Positions 53,949-64,000 of a DNA stretch of 64,000 bases are shown in pieces. The translations under genes were made by a program, and so were the position numbers. The stretch covers positions 4,459,001 to 4,523,000 of the forward strand of contig CM037463.1 of NCBI GenBank assembly GCA_021014325.1, written 5' to 3'. Source of the DNA: Plazaster borealis. Taxonomy: Eukaryota; Echinodermata; Asteroidea; Forcipulatida; Labidiasteridae. The notes below the pieces were generated by a model, which saw only the letters and a program-made list of their open reading frames with translations, had not been told where the DNA came from and did no database searches. The number at the start of each line of letters is the position of its first letter. Positions within the stretch are counted from its first letter, which is position 1.

Positions 53949-55398
53949 ATCCACACTGGACCAGTGGCCAGAGTCCAGTAATTTGATTGCCTAATAGACC
54001 AGTGGCCAGAGTCCAGTAATTTGAATCCCCACTGGACCACTGGCCAGAGTTCAGTAGTTTGAATCCCCACTGGACCACTGGCCAGAGTTCAGTAATTTGA
54101 ATCCCCACTGGCCAGAGTCCAGTAATTTGAATCCCCACTGGGCCACTGGCCAGAGTCCAGTAATTTGAATCCCACTGGAGTCCAGCAATTTGAATACCCA
54201 CTGGACCAGTGGTCAGAGTCCAGTAATTTGAATCCCCACTGGACCAGTGGTCAGAGTCCAGTAATTTGAATCCCCACTGGACCAGTGGTCAGAGTCCAGT
54301 AATTTGAATCCCCACTGGACCAGTGGCCAGAGTCCAGTAATTTGAATCCCCACTGGACCAGCGGCCAGAGTCCAGTAATTTGAATCCCCACTGGGCCACT
54401 GGCCAGAGTCCAGTAATTTGAATCCCCACTGGACCAGTGGCCAGAGTCCAGTAATTTGAATCCCCACTGGACCACTGGCCAGAGTCCAGTAATTTGAATC
54501 CCCACTGGGCCACTGGCCAGAGTCCAGTTATTTGAATCCCCACTGGACCACTGGCCAGAGTCCAGTGATTTGAACATCCACTGGACCACTGGCCAGAGTC
54601 CAGTAATTTGAATCCCTACTTGACCAGTGGCCAGAGTTCAGTAGTTTGAATACCCACTGGACCACTAGCCAGAGTTCAGTAATTTGAATCCCCACTGGAC
54701 CAGTGGTCAGAGTCCAGTAATTTGAATCCCTACTTGACCAGTGGCCAGAGTTCAGTAGTTTGAATCCCCACTGGACCACTGGCCAGAGTCCAGTGATCTA
54801 AAGACCCCCTGGACCACTGGTCAGAGTCCAGCAATTTGAATACCCACTGGACTTCTGGCCAATGTCCAGTAATTTGAATCCCTTATGGAGTCCAGCAATT
54901 TGATTGCCTACTTGACCAGTGGCCAGAGTCCAGTAATTTGAATCCCCACTGGACCACTGGCCAGAGTCCAGTGATTTGAATACCCACTGGACCACTGGCC
55001 AGAGTCCAGTAATTTGAATCCCCACTGGACCACTGGCCAGAGTCCAGTGATTTGAATACCCACTAGACCACTCGCCAGAGTCCAGTGATTTGAATACCCA
55101 CTAGACCACTGGCCAGAGTCCAGTGATTTGAATACCCACTAGACCACTGGCCAGAGTCCAGTGATTTGAATACCCACTAGACCACTGGCCAGAGTCCAGT
55201 GATTTGAATACCCACTAGACCACTGGCCAGAGTCCAGTAATTTGAATACCCACTGGACCACTGGCCAGAGTCCAGTAATTTGAATACCCACTGGACCAGT
55301 GGTCAGAGTCCAGTAATTTGAATCCCCACTGGACCACCGGCTGGAGTTCAGTAATTTGAATACCCACTAGACCACTGACCAGAGTTCAGTAATTTGAA
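53949..55398. repeat. Minisatellite, 38-base unit, about 38 copies
   Basis: The unit runs ccactggccagagtccagta then atttgaatccccactgga. Variants alternate accagtgg with accactgg and gaatcccc with gaataccc; a run of near-identical 'gaatacccactaga' units sits at about 55,050-55,230. Each unit can fold (ACTGGAC ... GTCCAGT). All three minus frames are open across long parts because 38 is not a multiple of three. Confidence 0.97.
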
Positions 55399-55747
55399 TT
55401 TGAATTAATCTCCCCAGAATGCCACAAACAGACAATATAAAAAAACAAACTGAAAGAAAAAGTTTACAAAAATTCCATTTAATCTGAGATGATCCTGCAT
55501 TGATCAATAACAGTTAACAGCGCCCTCTGTTGTCTGTGCTGAAGTTTTGTAAAGTCAAGCTGGTGGAAGACAACAGTGTTCAAGAATGCTGAAAGTAATT
55601 TATCAAATTATTTTTTACAATATTAGTGATTTTGTGTGGAAGTAGTGCTGTCTTGAGAGCAATACCGTAATTTCCATATTTTTAACTAAATGCATATTTA
55701 TACTCTTATCTTGTATACCTTTTGTAATCAACATGCGCAAACAGTTT

Positions 55748-56286
55748 TTAACTCTTTCGCTCCGGAATTTAATTTTCAAATTTTGCGCATTTTGTACGTA
55801 ATTAATTTCTGGAAATTCAGCAAAAACACGGAAATGAAGGTATTATCAACATCCATATCATCTGTTGAATCGATGGCAACTTGCACTATCGCTGTCATCG
55901 AGGGTATCATCGGCAGTATCACTATCCCACTGTGCAAGCCTCTGAAGTACCTGTAATGCAGTAACATTCTTTGTGGTCGAAGCACGGTTCGTTGATGTGG
56001 ACGCCGCCATTTTTAAATGCCGCTGTGTACAACGACCTGTGTCAATAATACCCTGCATACGCCCCTTTGCGCAAAGGAAAGCCAATGGCAGCGACTCAAA
56101 GCCACTGAAACTAGGGTAAAAGGTCATCCAGATGGCAATACGGCATAAATTATGTAAAAAAAGGAAAAAAGGGAACATCATGGGGATGCCCCGAATTATC
56201 TACAGTGACGTCAACAGCGGCTTTCCGTAGGGAACGGGTCATTTCTGTGAGCCGCTGTGAGCGGCTCGCCGTAGCGAATGAGTTAA
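55748..56286. mobile_element. TTAA MITE, family I (CTCTTTCGCTCC ends)
   Basis: TTAACTCTTTCGCTCCGG at the left faces CCGTAGCGAATGAGTTAA at the right. The about 540-base interior is not repeated elsewhere in the window. Confidence 0.75.
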
Positions 56287-56299
56287 GATGTCTTTTTGC

Positions 56300-56580
56300 T
56301 TTTAAATTAGCCAGGCCCAATAATGTTTTATTTTAATATTTTTTTAATATTTTATTATTATTTTTATGTATAATAAATATTTTATTGTTGTTCTTATTTT
56401 TTATTTTTTATGGTTTGGTTTTTTTTTTTAGTTATGATCTGTATTTAAGTTTGAATTTGGTTGTATTTTGGTTGATCTCTGAATGTTTTATTTTAAACTC
56501 TTTGTAAATTGACCGCAATTCAGCCATTGGCTGCAAATGTCATTTTATTGCAATAAACCATTTCAAATCAAATCAAGTCA
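56300..56580 (+). mobile_element. LINE-like 3' tail
   Basis: A T-rich stretch, then gaccgcaattcagccattgg and ttgcaataaaccatttcaaa with an AAATC tail, resembling retroelement 3' ends with their own polyadenylation signal. Confidence 0.5.
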
Positions 56581-56818
56581 AATTGTCAAATCTTGTGACC
56601 AGTGTAGTATCTGAAAGAATAACATCAATATTAAAGTTTGTGGACAACATTGGTAATTGTCAAAGACCAGCATCCACACTTTATGTGACCCAACACTAGG
56701 GGGCCTTGTCATAACAAACCTGTGAAAATTTAAGTTCCACCTGTCAGCAGAGTCACAGGAAAAAAAGTGATTCTAGGGTCTTAACGAGCCATTCTGGATA
56801 ATCAATGTTTTTTTTAAA

Positions 56819-57337
56819 TAGACTGTGCAAGTCTTGCGCACACTCAAAATCTGGGACCATTGTTGTCTCAACCATATGGAGTTTTACATGGGCGGGATTT
56901 TGTTTTGTCAACTATTTTAGTTTAACAAAGTTTTTATTGCCATGAAAGTTATATTTACGATGATGGGAATCTAACACTAAGTGATAAACAATATGAAAGT
57001 AAAATCAATTTCAACAAAATAACAAAGAAAACTTGAGAATATGATTTGACCTTCGTTTTCGGTTACTTGTAAAAAAGTAAGAATTTTGGACGTGATTGGC
57101 AAATGGGGTTTCTAACAAAAAGCATCCTCGTGCAAAGTTTTATTTTTGTTTTTATGTTAATTTGAACAAATTATTTGTATTATACAAGAATTGGAAATTT
57201 ATTTATAACAACTTGCTATGGGAATTTTTTTTTAACACTTTTGTATTTATATAATTTGAAAGAAGATTTGATTTCATAGATAAATAAAGTCTTAGTTCGA
57301 GTTTTTTTCTCGATATGCGCGAGACTTGCACAGTCTA
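56819..57337. mobile_element. TA-flanked MITE, family M
   Basis: TAGACTGTGCAAGTCTTGCGC at the left faces GCGCGAGACTTGCACAGTCTA at the right, with TA at both ends as in Tc1/mariner-type insertions. The interior is shared with 60,136 (aaccatatggag, gattttgttttgt). Confidence 0.88.
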
Positions 57338-57856
57338 TTGTGGGTTGATGGGTCAAAAAAAATTACTGAACATCAAAATTCAGTTTTACACAATTAAAAT
57401 ATCAGAAAAAAAAACCCACAATTAAGGAGAAAAATGGCCAGAATTGTCTTCCAGAGCCCAATTTTATAGAGCTGCATATAAGCACAAAAATATGCTTAAT
57501 CCTTTTGTTACCAAATTGTTTGGGCATTAACAAGTGCTAGTGACCGCATTTTTTGACCAAGCAAGCGTGAGTCACGCATTCTTTTACATGGGAAAGCTTT
57601 TGTTCGAAGGCCATTTTTACATTATCAACTTAAAGATAAAGTTTTACAGCAAAATTAGTAATGACAAAAATTATTAGTTATGTTTGAATTCCCTTTCATA
57701 CAAGTTATTGAGACCGGCCAATAAATGTCAAAGTTCTGTCTTTTCTTTCCTCACTGTGATTTGTAAACTCAAACCCTTTTTTGTACACTAACCATATGTT
57801 GCTCTGTAGGTGTTTGGCATTTCAAATCTTTCCACTCCAAGTTGAAGGGCTTGTAA

Positions 57857-58283
57857 TAGGCCAAATAACAAAAATAAAGAGTTTCTCGTCCCCGCCCGCC
57901 TCCTTTTTGGCTGCCGCCTCCTTTTTTTTACTATTTACTATTTTACTATTCTAGAAAAAAAAGCAAAAAAAGCAAAAAAAAGTAAAGTTAGAAAATAAAC
58001 ACGAAGTTCCTTGGTTTATTTTTGCCTAAGAATTTGTCTAGACTCTTTCTTCACCTTTGCAATACAGCAGCCGTTTCTGAATTTTGAAACTTGCTTAGCA
58101 AGTGGACTAAAAATGATACAAATCATTTGTTTTGTTATACATTGCACCAGTAAACTCAAATAGCACAATATCTGTGAATAAATATACCTTGGCCAGCCAT
58201 AAATAGTAAATAGTAAAGCCCTGCCTCCTCCTTTTTGTTTAAAAGTTCGGACGAGAAACTCGTTAATTTTGTTACTTGGCCTA
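57857..58283. mobile_element. MITE with TAGGCCAA ends
   Basis: About 35-base inverted ends: taggccaaataacaaaaata through gagtttctcgtcc, inverted at ggacgagaaactcgttaatt through cttggccta. Confidence 0.85.
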
Positions 58284-58289
58284 ATAGCA

Positions 58290-58780
58290 ACCTTGTTTTA
58301 TTTTACCATCATTGGAAAGAACTGGTCTTTCTCTTTCCAATGATGGTAAGCTTAGGTATGGAGGGTGGACATGGACAAAACAACATTTTTTTTACAAATG
58401 GCCCATGTGCTCTGGCTTGAGTGCTTTTTTCTGTGTAAGCTTGGTCAACTAAAGACACCATGTAAGGAAAGGGTTAACAAAAGCAGTCAAGTGGAAAGAG
58501 ATGACGGAGATGAAAGCACAGAAAAAGCTAGGGATGATCAATGAAGAGGGTGACAGGGGGGGGGGGTTGACCACAAGAGGTTGGGAACACAATGATGGGA
58601 AGAGGGAGAAGAATCTCAAGATTTCTTTCGTAAAAAACAAAAGCTTGTTTAAAAAGAAAAGTCTTTAGCTTAGTCTTTAAAACAGAAAGAGACTGTATCA
58701 ATTGAATATGAGAGGGTAATCCATTTCAAAAGGTTGGTGCAGCTTGAATTAAATGACTTGTCCCTAGTGGATCATTGCAT
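58290..58780. other. Intergenic, retroelement-like remnants
   Basis: A short hairpin (accatcattggaaag / ctttccaatgatggt, about 58,306-58,348) and a stretch (58,690-58,780) that appears to continue at 59,180-59,290 beyond the MITE, like a retroelement 3' region split by it. Confidence 0.4.
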
Positions 58781-59177
58781 TTAAAGGGATTGTATACTTT
58801 GGTAATTGGACCAACTGTTTGTTTCAATCCTATGTAGTTGTAGATCATAAACCAACCTGTGCAAATTTCATTTCAAAAGGTGGTAGCGTTTTTGAAATAT
58901 TGCCGAAAGTCTGGAACGGTGATGTCCTCGCAGGAAGAATAATCTGCAATTGGAATACACAATCTGAGAAACGTTACTGTCAGTAACGCTTTCAGATTGA
59001 AATGTTTTGGGGGATAAAAAGTGATACCTTTTTCCATAACCGCATTACTTCGAAGTGAAAAGTTTCTCAAAATGCATTATACTATCCAAAGCTGCTGTAC
59101 TTCTTACCAACTGACCAAGTGAGTTTTTATTGCCATTAATTTTCAGGGTAATTACCAAACGTATACAGACCCTTTAA
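58781..59177. mobile_element. TTAA MITE, family B
   Basis: TTAAAGGGATTGTATACTTT at the left, cgtatacagaccctTTAA at the right; central hairpin aatctgagaaacgttactg / cagtaacgctttcagatt at 58,971-59,008. Confidence 0.88.
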
Positions 59178-59458
59178 AAGTAACCTGTTATTAGAACTTA
59201 AAGAATAGTTTGGAATGGTCTTGGACATGCAGCATATCAATGATGTACTTTGGAGTGAGGTCATGAAGGGCCTTGAATTGTTAGTGTACATTATGAGCAT
59301 TCAGCTTTTGTGTGCAAAATATATCAACTGGGGTTCTCACTGACAGACCATGCTATGGACAGACTGATGCTGGTAATAGAATGTCCCTGTCTTACATTGT
59401 AGCATGGAGCTGTATGATTGTAACTATATGCATGGAGGAAGCTATGTAAGGATGTCAG

Positions 59459-60003
59459 ACACTTCGTACCTTTACCTTTTCGTACCCGGGACACTTCGTA
59501 CCTTTGAGACACTTCGTACCTTGGCAAAGCTGGTCACTTCATACCGTCGGCTGAGTCACTTCGTACTGTCGGTCGAGTCACTTCGTACCGTCTACCCTCT
59601 ACTGTTGGGGGCCCTCTACCGTTGGATGTCAGTAAAATGTCATCTTGTTATAAATACTTGTTGTTATTTTAGTGATGTTGTACATTTTTTTATTAACCTG
59701 TTCTTTTCGACAAAACTAACTACAAGTTATTTATCGATGTGTATTTCTACATTATAAGAAAAGCCCAAATATTTTCTTCTAATTCATTTAGAATTATTTT
59801 AGAAAAGTTGTATTTTTTTTTAATTAAAATTAACTGGGTCATTAAAGGCGTAGTGTTTAGGCAGTGGAAATGTGACTTTGGCGGCATGACAATGGTACGA
59901 AGTGTCTTGTATGAAGGTACGAAGTGACTTGGCTGACGGTACAAAGTGTCCAGGGTACAAAGTGTCCAAGGTCACTTCGTACCTTGTAAAAGGTACAAAG
60001 TGT
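59459..60003. mobile_element. Element with ends built from cacttcgtacc repeats
   Basis: The left end carries six or more spaced copies of cacttcgtacc-type motifs (59,459-59,590); the right end carries the complement ggtacgaagtg several times (59,894-60,003). The interior is AT-rich. The same architecture as 51,611-52,428 with an unrelated motif. Confidence 0.7.
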
Positions 60004-60135
60004 GTTCTCAAGGACAGACTGATGCTGGTAATAATAGAATGTCTCTCTTTGTAGCCATGGTACATGTACTATGTACATGTATGTGGGCCCTTTGTGGGGT
60101 TCCCAAGCATGTCAAGGATTGACTGATGCTGGTAA

Positions 60136-60844
60136 TAGACTGTGCAAGTCTCGCGCAATTTTGAACTTCCGGGACCATTGTGGTCCCAACCATATGGAGA
60201 TTTACGTATGCAAGATTTTGTTTTGTTAATTATTTTAGTTTAGCCTGGTTTATGACCATGACAAATATATATGTTGTTGGGAATGTAATACTTAGTGATA
60301 CAAAAATATGAAAGTAAAATCAATTCAACAATACCACGAAGAAAACTCGAGAATTAAACTTGACCTCAGCTTCCGGTTGCGACAAAATATTTAGAATTCT
60401 GTGCCCACCTCCGGTCACAAAACTTATGAAAACGCTTGTTTTGGATGCGCAATGATAATCGCCAGACGCTGCAATTGCAACGTGAAGCCTTTTCATAGCA
60501 GTCTATGGTTGTTGGGGCGTCAACGTCCTCTACAAACTGTGTCAAACGTTAATGTTACGCCCGTGTGACCTTCGCGAATCCACATAAGTGGTTTCTGAAA
60601 AGTTAAGATCAAATTAGCATCCTTTTCCTAGAGTTTTAATTTTTGTAAAATAATAATTAATACACTATTAATGTGTATTTATCATAAAAACTTTAACTGA
60701 TTTTATAAACATGTAATGAGTATTTTTGTTGTTCAGATTTTATCATCAAATATAATTTTGCAAAAAGATTTGATTTCAGAGAAAAAATTGTTCTTCGTTT
60801 GACGTGTTTTCTCGTTCCGATACGCGCGAGACTTGCACAGTCTA
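60136..60844. mobile_element. TA-flanked MITE, family M, longest copy
   Basis: TAGACTGTGCAAGTCTCGCGC at the left faces GCGCGAGACTTGCACAGTCTA at the right. The longer interior includes gtgaccttcgcgaatcc, also seen near 18,070. No transposase frame. Confidence 0.9.
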
Positions 60845-60849
60845 TAGAA

Positions 60850-61850
60850 TGCCCCTCCCTTTTATACATTGTACACTCATACACTGTACCAACAACAACA
60901 CGTTTTGGATATATCCAGAGGCAAAATTGATAACAAATATTGTGAAGTGAGCAAAGTGCAGCAACTATGAGAAAATGTGCAACATATTTGTAAGTGGATC
61001 CATTGTGTAGCTGAAAAGATAACCATGCAATCCTGTCACCTGATCATGATCTGATATGTGTGTGGTGCTTGACTACTAATTGCACTTGAAATTTTATTAC
61101 TGCATGGACTCCTTATCAGTTATGCAACTTATTAGCTGATTTTGTCAACTGAAATAATCATACTAAATTGGTTTTATCTTAGGACTTTTCCTCTGTGCTG
61201 TAAGTATAATACAAAAGTGAAAGGCGTCTCTAGGGGCCGATTTCACAAAGCGCCTAAGATCGATTTTAACTCTGTGTATCAATCTTAATTGCTCAAGCAA
61301 AGTGTGATGTCACAATACAAATCTCTATGGTGAATATTGTCAACTCATGTTAAAAGATAGAGCTTAGTCTTTAGTGCTTTGTGAAATCCAGCCCAGGGCT
61401 ATAGTTTTACCCATACACCGATGTGTGTGTAAAGCACTTTATGAAATATCATCATAATGCCATAAAAAAAACTGAACACTGATACAAAGTTCTGTTTGCT
61501 CGGTCATTTCCAAATGTTGATTAATTTTTTTCACAATAACAAAGTTGCATGTTTGCTGTCAACCATCCGATAACTTTACTATAGAGCGGTCATGGCTGCA
61601 TGCCAAGAACAAGGTCATCATATCAGCAGCACGCACGTGTATTTGTTTTCCTTTCCACGGTAGGCCTTTAGTGTCACACAGACAAATAGTGTGTGTGGTA
61701 CTGTACATGGACAGGTGTGTACATGTACATTGCACCTGTACATTTCATTGTGTAGATGAGCTGTACACATATTTGGAGTATTTGCATGATAGTTAGGGTA
61801 GTGTACATACACAATTGTTTGATGAACGGACTCATTATTGATTCTGTTAG
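60850..61850. other. Intergenic or intron; decayed MITE
   Basis: A decayed foldback with ends ggccgatttcacaaagcgc / gctttgtgaaatccagccc lies at 61,235-61,395. Nothing else is recognised. Confidence 0.4.
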
Positions 61851-61992
61851 GGCTTCCAGAGTGAGGATGAGGATTCTGAGGACAATTTCAGCTTAGTCAT
61901 GCTGGACTCCAAAGGGAAAGCAATGGACGGAGAAAGTCGGCAGCTTCTTGGAGATATCAGCCTATTGTCGTCCAAATCTATAGACAAGCCAG
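61851..61992 (+). CDS. Internal exon of an unidentified gene (partial)
   Basis: A ttctgttag acceptor and a gtaatt donor bound 142 bases with one open frame out of three. The 47 codons start GFQSEDEDSEDNFSLVMLDS and then run through GESRQLLGDISLL to SSKSIDKP. The peptide is acidic first, then amphipathic, with no catalytic motif that I recognise. Entry phase is 0 and exit phase 1. Neighbouring exons are not found in the window, so the gene probably continues to the right and has an upstream exon that I could not place. The call rests on splice sites and frame quality only. Confidence 0.55.
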
Positions 61993-62084
61993 GTAATTTT
62001 TTAGGGTGACTTTACATATTTTAAAAAACAAAAACAAAATAAACTGTTTAATTATCCTGTGTGACCTACATGTAGGCCAAATTT

Positions 62085-62277
62085 CATGAAGACTGTAAAG
62101 CACAACAAATTGCTGTTACTTAGCACAGAATTTGTTTTGGTCATGTTTTGGTTATTGCAACTGCAGGTACCCTGCTCTTTTTTTCCGCTTAGCAAAACAA
62201 CATTTTAAAGTAGTTGTACTTTTATTTAACAAATTGTGAAATGGCTTCATGAAATCGGATTCTGGACCAAATTTTGT
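62085..62277. mobile_element. Diverged foldback MITE (family F relative)
   Basis: The aaatttcatgaagactgtaa left end and the attgtgaaatggcttcatga right end are weakly inverted; gcacaacaaattgctgttac and cgcttagcaaaacaac are inner arms. The copy at 63,555-63,735 is similar. Confidence 0.55.
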
Positions 62278-62329
62278 GGTTCTGCATATTACAATATTTT
62301 GCGTTTAAACCAATCTTTCTATCGTCGGA

Positions 62330-62470
62330 TTTATCCATGTGCCTTTTTTTTTCTTGTAATCTTTAGTGCTTTTGTCTGTACTGTTTGAATCAAGGCCAGT
62401 TTCAATTTCCCCAGTGTGGGATAATAAAGTTTTTTATCTTATCTTATCTTATTTTATCAATACAAATAAA
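62330..62470 (+). mobile_element. Retroelement 3' end with TTATC microsatellite
   Basis: ccagtgtgggataataaagt then tatcttatcttatcttat, typical of LINE 3' ends. Confidence 0.55.
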
Positions 62471-62611
62471 TAAATTAATAAAACAGGGGATGAGGGGTTG
62501 GGGTGGTAATAGAGAAATACTTCTGGTAAAGGACAAAGCTTAAAATATGGGCCAAACAATTGTCTGAATTTCTGCAAGTCATTGTTAGTCTTGCTTACAC
62601 AGTACCTGTCC

Positions 62612-62807
62612 TAATTTCATAGAGCTGCAGCTTTTAAAAGGACAACAAGTAGCTAACTTAAGCACAGCAAAATTATGCTTACCAGAAAAAGGTTAGCCAA
62701 AATATCATGTCATTTGTACCATTTGTGACTGGTTACCTGTTTGTTTTTGCTTAGCAGAAAAATGTTCAAGTGATATTTTCTGCTTAAGCAGCTCTAGGAA
62801 ATCAGGC
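62612..62807. mobile_element. Foldback MITE, family F
   Basis: aatttcatagagctgcagct at the left and gcttaagcagctctaggaaa at the right, with ttatgcttaccagaaaaagg and tggttacctg inside. Confidence 0.78.
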
Positions 62808-62809
62808 AC

Positions 62810-63550
62810 GGATGTAACTTACTGAAGCTTGCTTTAAAGTTTCAACATTATTTTCAGAACAAAATTTTGTTCAGGTTGTTTTTATGTTGATACGTACTAG
62901 CTTGAGTACAACTGACATGCGCCATGCAAAAGTAGATATTTGTTTAGTGTACAGTAGTTAATTTATTTGATTTATAAAACAACCGAAAGGTTTACAAATT
63001 CGGTTACGACCAAAGTTTACAACTTTGAACTATCACAATACATCAAGGTTCAAGGTTCATTTATTTTCCACAGTTTCAAAACAAAAAAGATATTATCACT
63101 CAAAAGAGATCAGTACAAAGAATACAACTTTACAGTAGATTTCGAAAACTAGATGAAAGCAAATATTATGACACTGCAGAGGGATCCATTTTGGAAGCAG
63201 AGCTTGTAGGCAATGGTCCCTAAAGACATGCATTTGCATTGAGACTAAATAGAAAACAGAAATTAAGTGAACCAAGGAAGTTTGGGTCGAGTCAATCCAC
63301 TAAGGACACACATGAAACATTATACAAAATAAATCAACACACATGCAAAAGGGTAAGAGAGAACAAAAACAATGCAAAAAAGTAGGATAGAAATGGAGAA
63401 ACAAATAATTAAAACTATTGTAACATTTTTTGAAAAAATGTGTCATTGTATCTCCTTTGTCATCCAGCTGAGATCGAAAATCCCTCAGTTGTGTTTTTTC
63501 AGAACGCAGGACCCAGGACAAATTGAAAAGGGGTTTTCTGGCAGTGGCAG
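62810..63550. other. No feature recognised
   Basis: AT-rich sequence after the unidentified exon; no splice-bounded open segment that I can support. Confidence 0.3.
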
Positions 63551-63554
63551 CAAA

Positions 63555-63735
63555 TTGTGCAACATGCCTGTTAAACCATCGCTTAGCACGGGCAAAAACA
63601 TGCTTAGCAGAAATAGACTACCAGCCAAATTGTCATAATGTAACCCCACTCTTTGTCTTTCACTTAGCAAAACAATATTTTTAAGCAGTATTTTTTACTT
63701 TAGAATGGCTTAATGAAATAGGACTATGGACCAAT
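63555..63735. mobile_element. Diverged foldback MITE (family F relative)
   Basis: accatcgcttagcacgggca and gcttagcagaaatagac at the left, tttcacttagcaaaacaata and gaatggcttaatgaaatagg at the right; similar to 62,085-62,277. Confidence 0.5.
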
Positions 63736-64000
63736 TTTGTTTTTCATGGTTCTGCTTACAACTTGCATGTAATTTTACATAATTACTTTTGTTTACGTTA
63801 TGGCACCCCTGGGGCCAGGATTTGTAAAGGGCTAAGCTAAACAAATGTAGGTCAAACAATTGTCTGAATTACTGCAAGTCATTGGTAGAAGTTTGTGTTT
63901 GAACAGTTTATCCGACCCAATTTCATAGAGAAGATGCTTTCGACCACTGCAATTAACAGTACGCAGTAATTGTCTGTTTGCCAGTGTCCCCCCTCCCCCA

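Noticed and set aside
54251..54589. Long minus-strand open frames of 84-112 codons in the 53.9-55.4 kb region as a repeat protein
   Set aside because: They are by-products of the 38-base minisatellite, open in every minus frame, with no splice or start context.

Overview
The window is animal nuclear DNA: AT-rich, with short GT-AG exons scattered through long introns and dense in short transposons. The gene families (ERICH2, UBXN6) and the repeat types (tRNA-headed SINEs, TTAA-flanked foldback MITEs, CR1/L2-like LINE tails, a Penelope-like fragment) fit a marine invertebrate deuterostome. An echinoderm, perhaps a sea star, is my best guess, made by recognition only.

Three genes can be assembled from the sequence, plus one exon of a fourth. 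(1) Plus strand, 2,215-11,961: a 12-exon gene for a 482-residue protein matching glutamate-rich protein 2 (ERICH2). It contains a tandemly duplicated exon at 5,297 and 6,485. (2) Minus strand, 50,786-40,819: a complete 10-exon UBXN6 (UBXD1) of 446 residues, a cofactor of the p97/VCP ATPase. (3) Minus strand, 29,939-17,791: an 8-exon, 357-residue UBXN6-like paralogue. It keeps the zinc-finger-like module, the PUB domain and the UBX domain, but has a new short N-terminus and no p97-binding VIM segment. All exon phases agree in all three models, and several exon lengths match exactly between the two UBXN6 copies. (4) Plus strand, 61,851-61,992: one open exon of an unidentified gene that must continue off the right edge.

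Layout: 1-2.2 kb, a large foldback and a hAT-like MITE; 2.2-12 kb, ERICH2; 12-17.8 kb, the repeat-filled gap between convergent genes; 17.8-30 kb, the UBXN6-like paralogue; 30-40.8 kb, a repeat-rich intergenic region; 40.8-50.8 kb, UBXN6; 50.8-61.8 kb, an intergenic region with a 1.45-kb minisatellite of 38-bp units and several MITEs; 61.8-64 kb, the unidentified exon and MITEs.

The most interesting material is (a) the truncated UBXN6 tandem paralogue; (b) families of TTAA-flanked MITEs with a central hairpin whose apex differs between copies yet stays self-complementary, one copy with its empty target site preserved nearby; (c) two elements whose inverted ends are built from short tandem repeats; and (d) an intronic array that shares sequence with an exon end and its splice donor.
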